Part shown: piece after piece, positions 12,678-14,015 of the stretch
Layout of the letters: every line of letters starts with the position of its first letter
Position numbering within the stretch: the first letter of the stretch is position 1
Assembly: GCA_040235415.1 (NCBI GenBank)
Contig: JBECKR010000396.1
Coordinates: forward strand, 1 to 14,015
Source: JBECKR01 sp040235415
GTDB lineage: Bacteria > Acidobacteriota > Polarisedimenticolia > Polarisedimenticolales > Polarisedimenticolaceae
Reading direction: 5' to 3'
Length of the DNA: 14,015 bases
Position numbers and translations under genes: made by a program
Notes under the pieces: model-generated
The model's database searches: none
The model's input: the letters and a program-made list of their open reading frames with translations, nothing else
Told to the model about the DNA's origin: nothing

Positions 12678-12691
12678 GACGGCCGGCGGTC
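12678..12691. terminator. Imperfect dyad between pcm and nuoN stop codons
   Basis: GAC-G-GCCGGC-G-GTC is an imperfect inverted repeat filling the 12-nt gap between the two convergent stops. It could form a short hairpin in either transcript, but no T-tract follows. Confidence 0.22.
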
Positions 12692-14015
12692 AGAGGAGCG
12701 CGTGGACGCCGGTCTCGATCAGGGTCTGGAGCGGCGAGGGCCACACCCCGAGCAGCACGATCGCGGCGGAAAGCGCGGCGAGCGCGAGCGCGGCGGGGAA
12801 CGGCATCAGCGGCCCGCGGACCGGTCCGGCCTCGTCCTCGGGCACGCTCGACAGCATCGCGACCACGATCCTGAGGTAGTAGAACAGACCGACGACGCTC
12901 GTCGCGACGAGCACGATCGCGAGCCCCCACAGCGCCGAGCCGACCCCGGCCGCGAGGACGTAGAACTTGCCGAGGAACCCGGCGGTCAGCGGGATGCCGG
13001 CGAGCGACAGCATCGCGGCGGTCATCGCGGCGGCGAGCCACGGACGGCGCCAGTACAGTCCGCGGTATTCCGCCAGGGCACGCGCGTCGTCGCCGTCTCC
13101 CGAGAGCACCGTCACGACCCCGAACGCCGTCAGCGTCGTGGCGAAGTACGCCGCGAGGTAGTATCCGACCGCTTCCGGGGCGAGCGGGCCGGCCGCGAGC
13201 AGCGCGACCAGGAGGTAGCCGAGGTGCGCGATCGAGGAGTACGCCAGGATCTTCTTGACGTCGCGCTCGAGCAGCGCGAGCAGATTGCCCGCGATCATCG
13301 AGGCAGCGGAGATCCCGGCCAGGAGCGCGCCCGCCGACGGCACCCGGGTCGCGCCGGTCTCGACGAACATGCGCAGCAGGACCGCCAGCACCGCCCCCTT
13401 GGAGGCGGTCGCGAGGAACGCGGTGACGGGCGCCGGCGCTCCGGCGTAGACGTCGGGCGTCCACAGGTGAAACGGCACGACGGCGAGCTTGAACCCGATC
13501 CCGGCGAGGAACAGCGCCAGTCCGCACGACAGCAGCGCTCCCGGGGCGCGGGAAGCCGTCATCGCGGTCCCGATTCCGGCGAAGTCGAGCGCCCCGGTGG
13601 CCGCGTAGACGAGCGCCATGCCGAACAGCAACACGGCCGAGGACGTCCCGGCGAGGATGAGGTACTTCATCCCGGCCTCGACGCCGTCCCGTCGCTCGCG
13701 GCGGTAGGCGATCATGCCGTACAACGCCACACTCAACGTCTCGACGCCCAGCAACAGCGACGCGAAGTGGTCGCTCGCCGCGAGGACCGCCCCGCCGAAC
13801 GCGGCGAGCAGGAGCAGGAGGTAGAACTCCTCGCGCCGCGAGGCGCGCCGCGCGAGATAGCCGTGCGCCAGGAGCGTCACCGTGAAGGCGGCGGCCAGCA
13901 CCAGGCCCTGGACGTACAGCGCGAACGCGTCGACGCGCAGGAGAGGCGTCACGTCTCGCGGGACCGCGCCGGCGGCCGCGGGGAGGAGCGCGCCCGCGGC
14001 CGCGATGCCCGCGGC
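12690..14015 (-). CDS. nuoN: NADH-quinone oxidoreductase subunit N (NuoN), 5' end outside the window
   Basis: Membrane subunit of respiratory complex I, one of the antiporter-like proton-pumping chains. 441 residues are visible and the frame is open to the right edge; full proteins are about 480-490 residues, so the first membrane span or so is missing. A GTG at 13952 is in frame but falls within hydrophobic sequence and is not the likely start. Seen: the charged-helix motif LGVETLSVALYGMIAYRRE with the conserved Glu, EAGMKYLILAGTSSAVLLFG, the proton-path Lys block GIGFKLAVVPFHLWTPDVY, KKILAYSSIAHLGYLL, and LAGIPLTAGFLGKFYVLAAG with the late conserved Lys. NuoN is normally the last gene of a nuo operon; the rest would lie beyond 14015. 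Confidence 0.95.
   Translation of the reverse strand, partial: AAGIAAAGALLPAAAGAVPRDVTPLLRVDAFALYVQGLVLAAAFTVTLLAHGYLARRASRREEFYLLLLLAAFGGAVLAASDHFASLLLGVETLSVALYGMIAYRRERRDGVEAGMKYLILAGTSSAVLLFGMALVYAATGALDFAGIGTAMTASRAPGALLSCGLALFLAGIGFKLAVVPFHLWTPDVYAGAPAPVTAFLATASKGAVLAVLLRMFVETGATRVPSAGALLAGISAASMIAGNLLALLERDVKKILAYSSIAHLGYLLVALLAAGPLAPEAVGYYLAAYFATTLTAFGVVTVLSGDGDDARALAEYRGLYWRRPWLAAAMTAAMLSLAGIPLTAGFLGKFYVLAAGVGSALWGLAIVLVATSVVGLFYYLRIVVAMLSSVPEDEAGPVRGPLMPFPAALALAALSAAIVLLGVWPSPLQTLIETGVHALL

Noticed and set aside
12690..13952. GTG at 13952 as the nuoN start
   Set aside because: The frame stays open and hydrophobic beyond it to the window edge, and the protein would lack its first membrane spans.

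Overview
The window is very GC-rich (by eye well above 70%), with G or C at nearly every third codon position. It comes from a Gram-negative-type bacterium with dense, ordinary chromosomal gene content. The mix is a DUF493 protein, a YeiH-type permease, a CBS-domain site-2 protease, a NarL-type two-component pair, an actinobacterial-length transaldolase and NuoN. This would suit Acidobacteriota, Gemmatimonadota, Myxococcota or a related metagenomic phylum, but I cannot fix the taxon from sequence alone. No transposase, phage gene, CRISPR array, rRNA or tRNA was seen.

Layout. 1-861 (+) holds an alpha/beta hydrolase that is open to the left edge. Its 3' end overlaps by 47 nt a convergent YeiH-family permease (815-1861, -). 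A 90-nt divergent promoter region separates the permease from a DUF493 protein (1952-2215, +). Next come a 53-residue single-span membrane ORF (2335-2496, +) and an EamA/DMT exporter (2493-3446, +) that overlap through a GTGA junction. A group-2 sigma factor (3450-4601, -) converges on the exporter. A 277-nt divergent region leads to a full-length transketolase-family protein (4879-6747, +), then a receiver/PAS/GAF histidine kinase (6847-8880, +) and its overlapping LuxR-type response regulator (8877-9554, +). A site-2 protease with two CBS domains (9561-10694, -) converges on the regulator. It is divergent from transaldolase (10882-12009, +), which is followed closely by protein-L-isoaspartate methyltransferase (12021-12677, +). 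The right end is the 3' part of nuoN (12690-14015, -), converging on pcm.

How the genes may work together. Transketolase and transaldolase belong to the non-oxidative pentose phosphate pathway but lie in separate transcription units. The kinase and regulator form a clear two-component pair with no target evident here. The sigma factor, isoaspartate repair enzyme, CBS-linked intramembrane protease and two-component pair give the middle of the window a stress/regulation flavour; this is inference only. nuoN is presumably the last gene of a complex I operon outside the window.

Most notable: the transketolase-family protein keeps its ThDP/Mg framework but has lost several substrate-site histidines and acids. 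yeiH has a near-consensus promoter that predicts an almost leaderless mRNA, with a dyad in the promoter spacer. A small membrane ORF is translationally coupled to the EamA exporter. Convergent genes end inside perfect inverted repeats built from their own stop codons. Several leaders (sigma factor, transketolase, transaldolase) carry hairpins beside the ribosome binding site. I found no convincing new multi-gene system.
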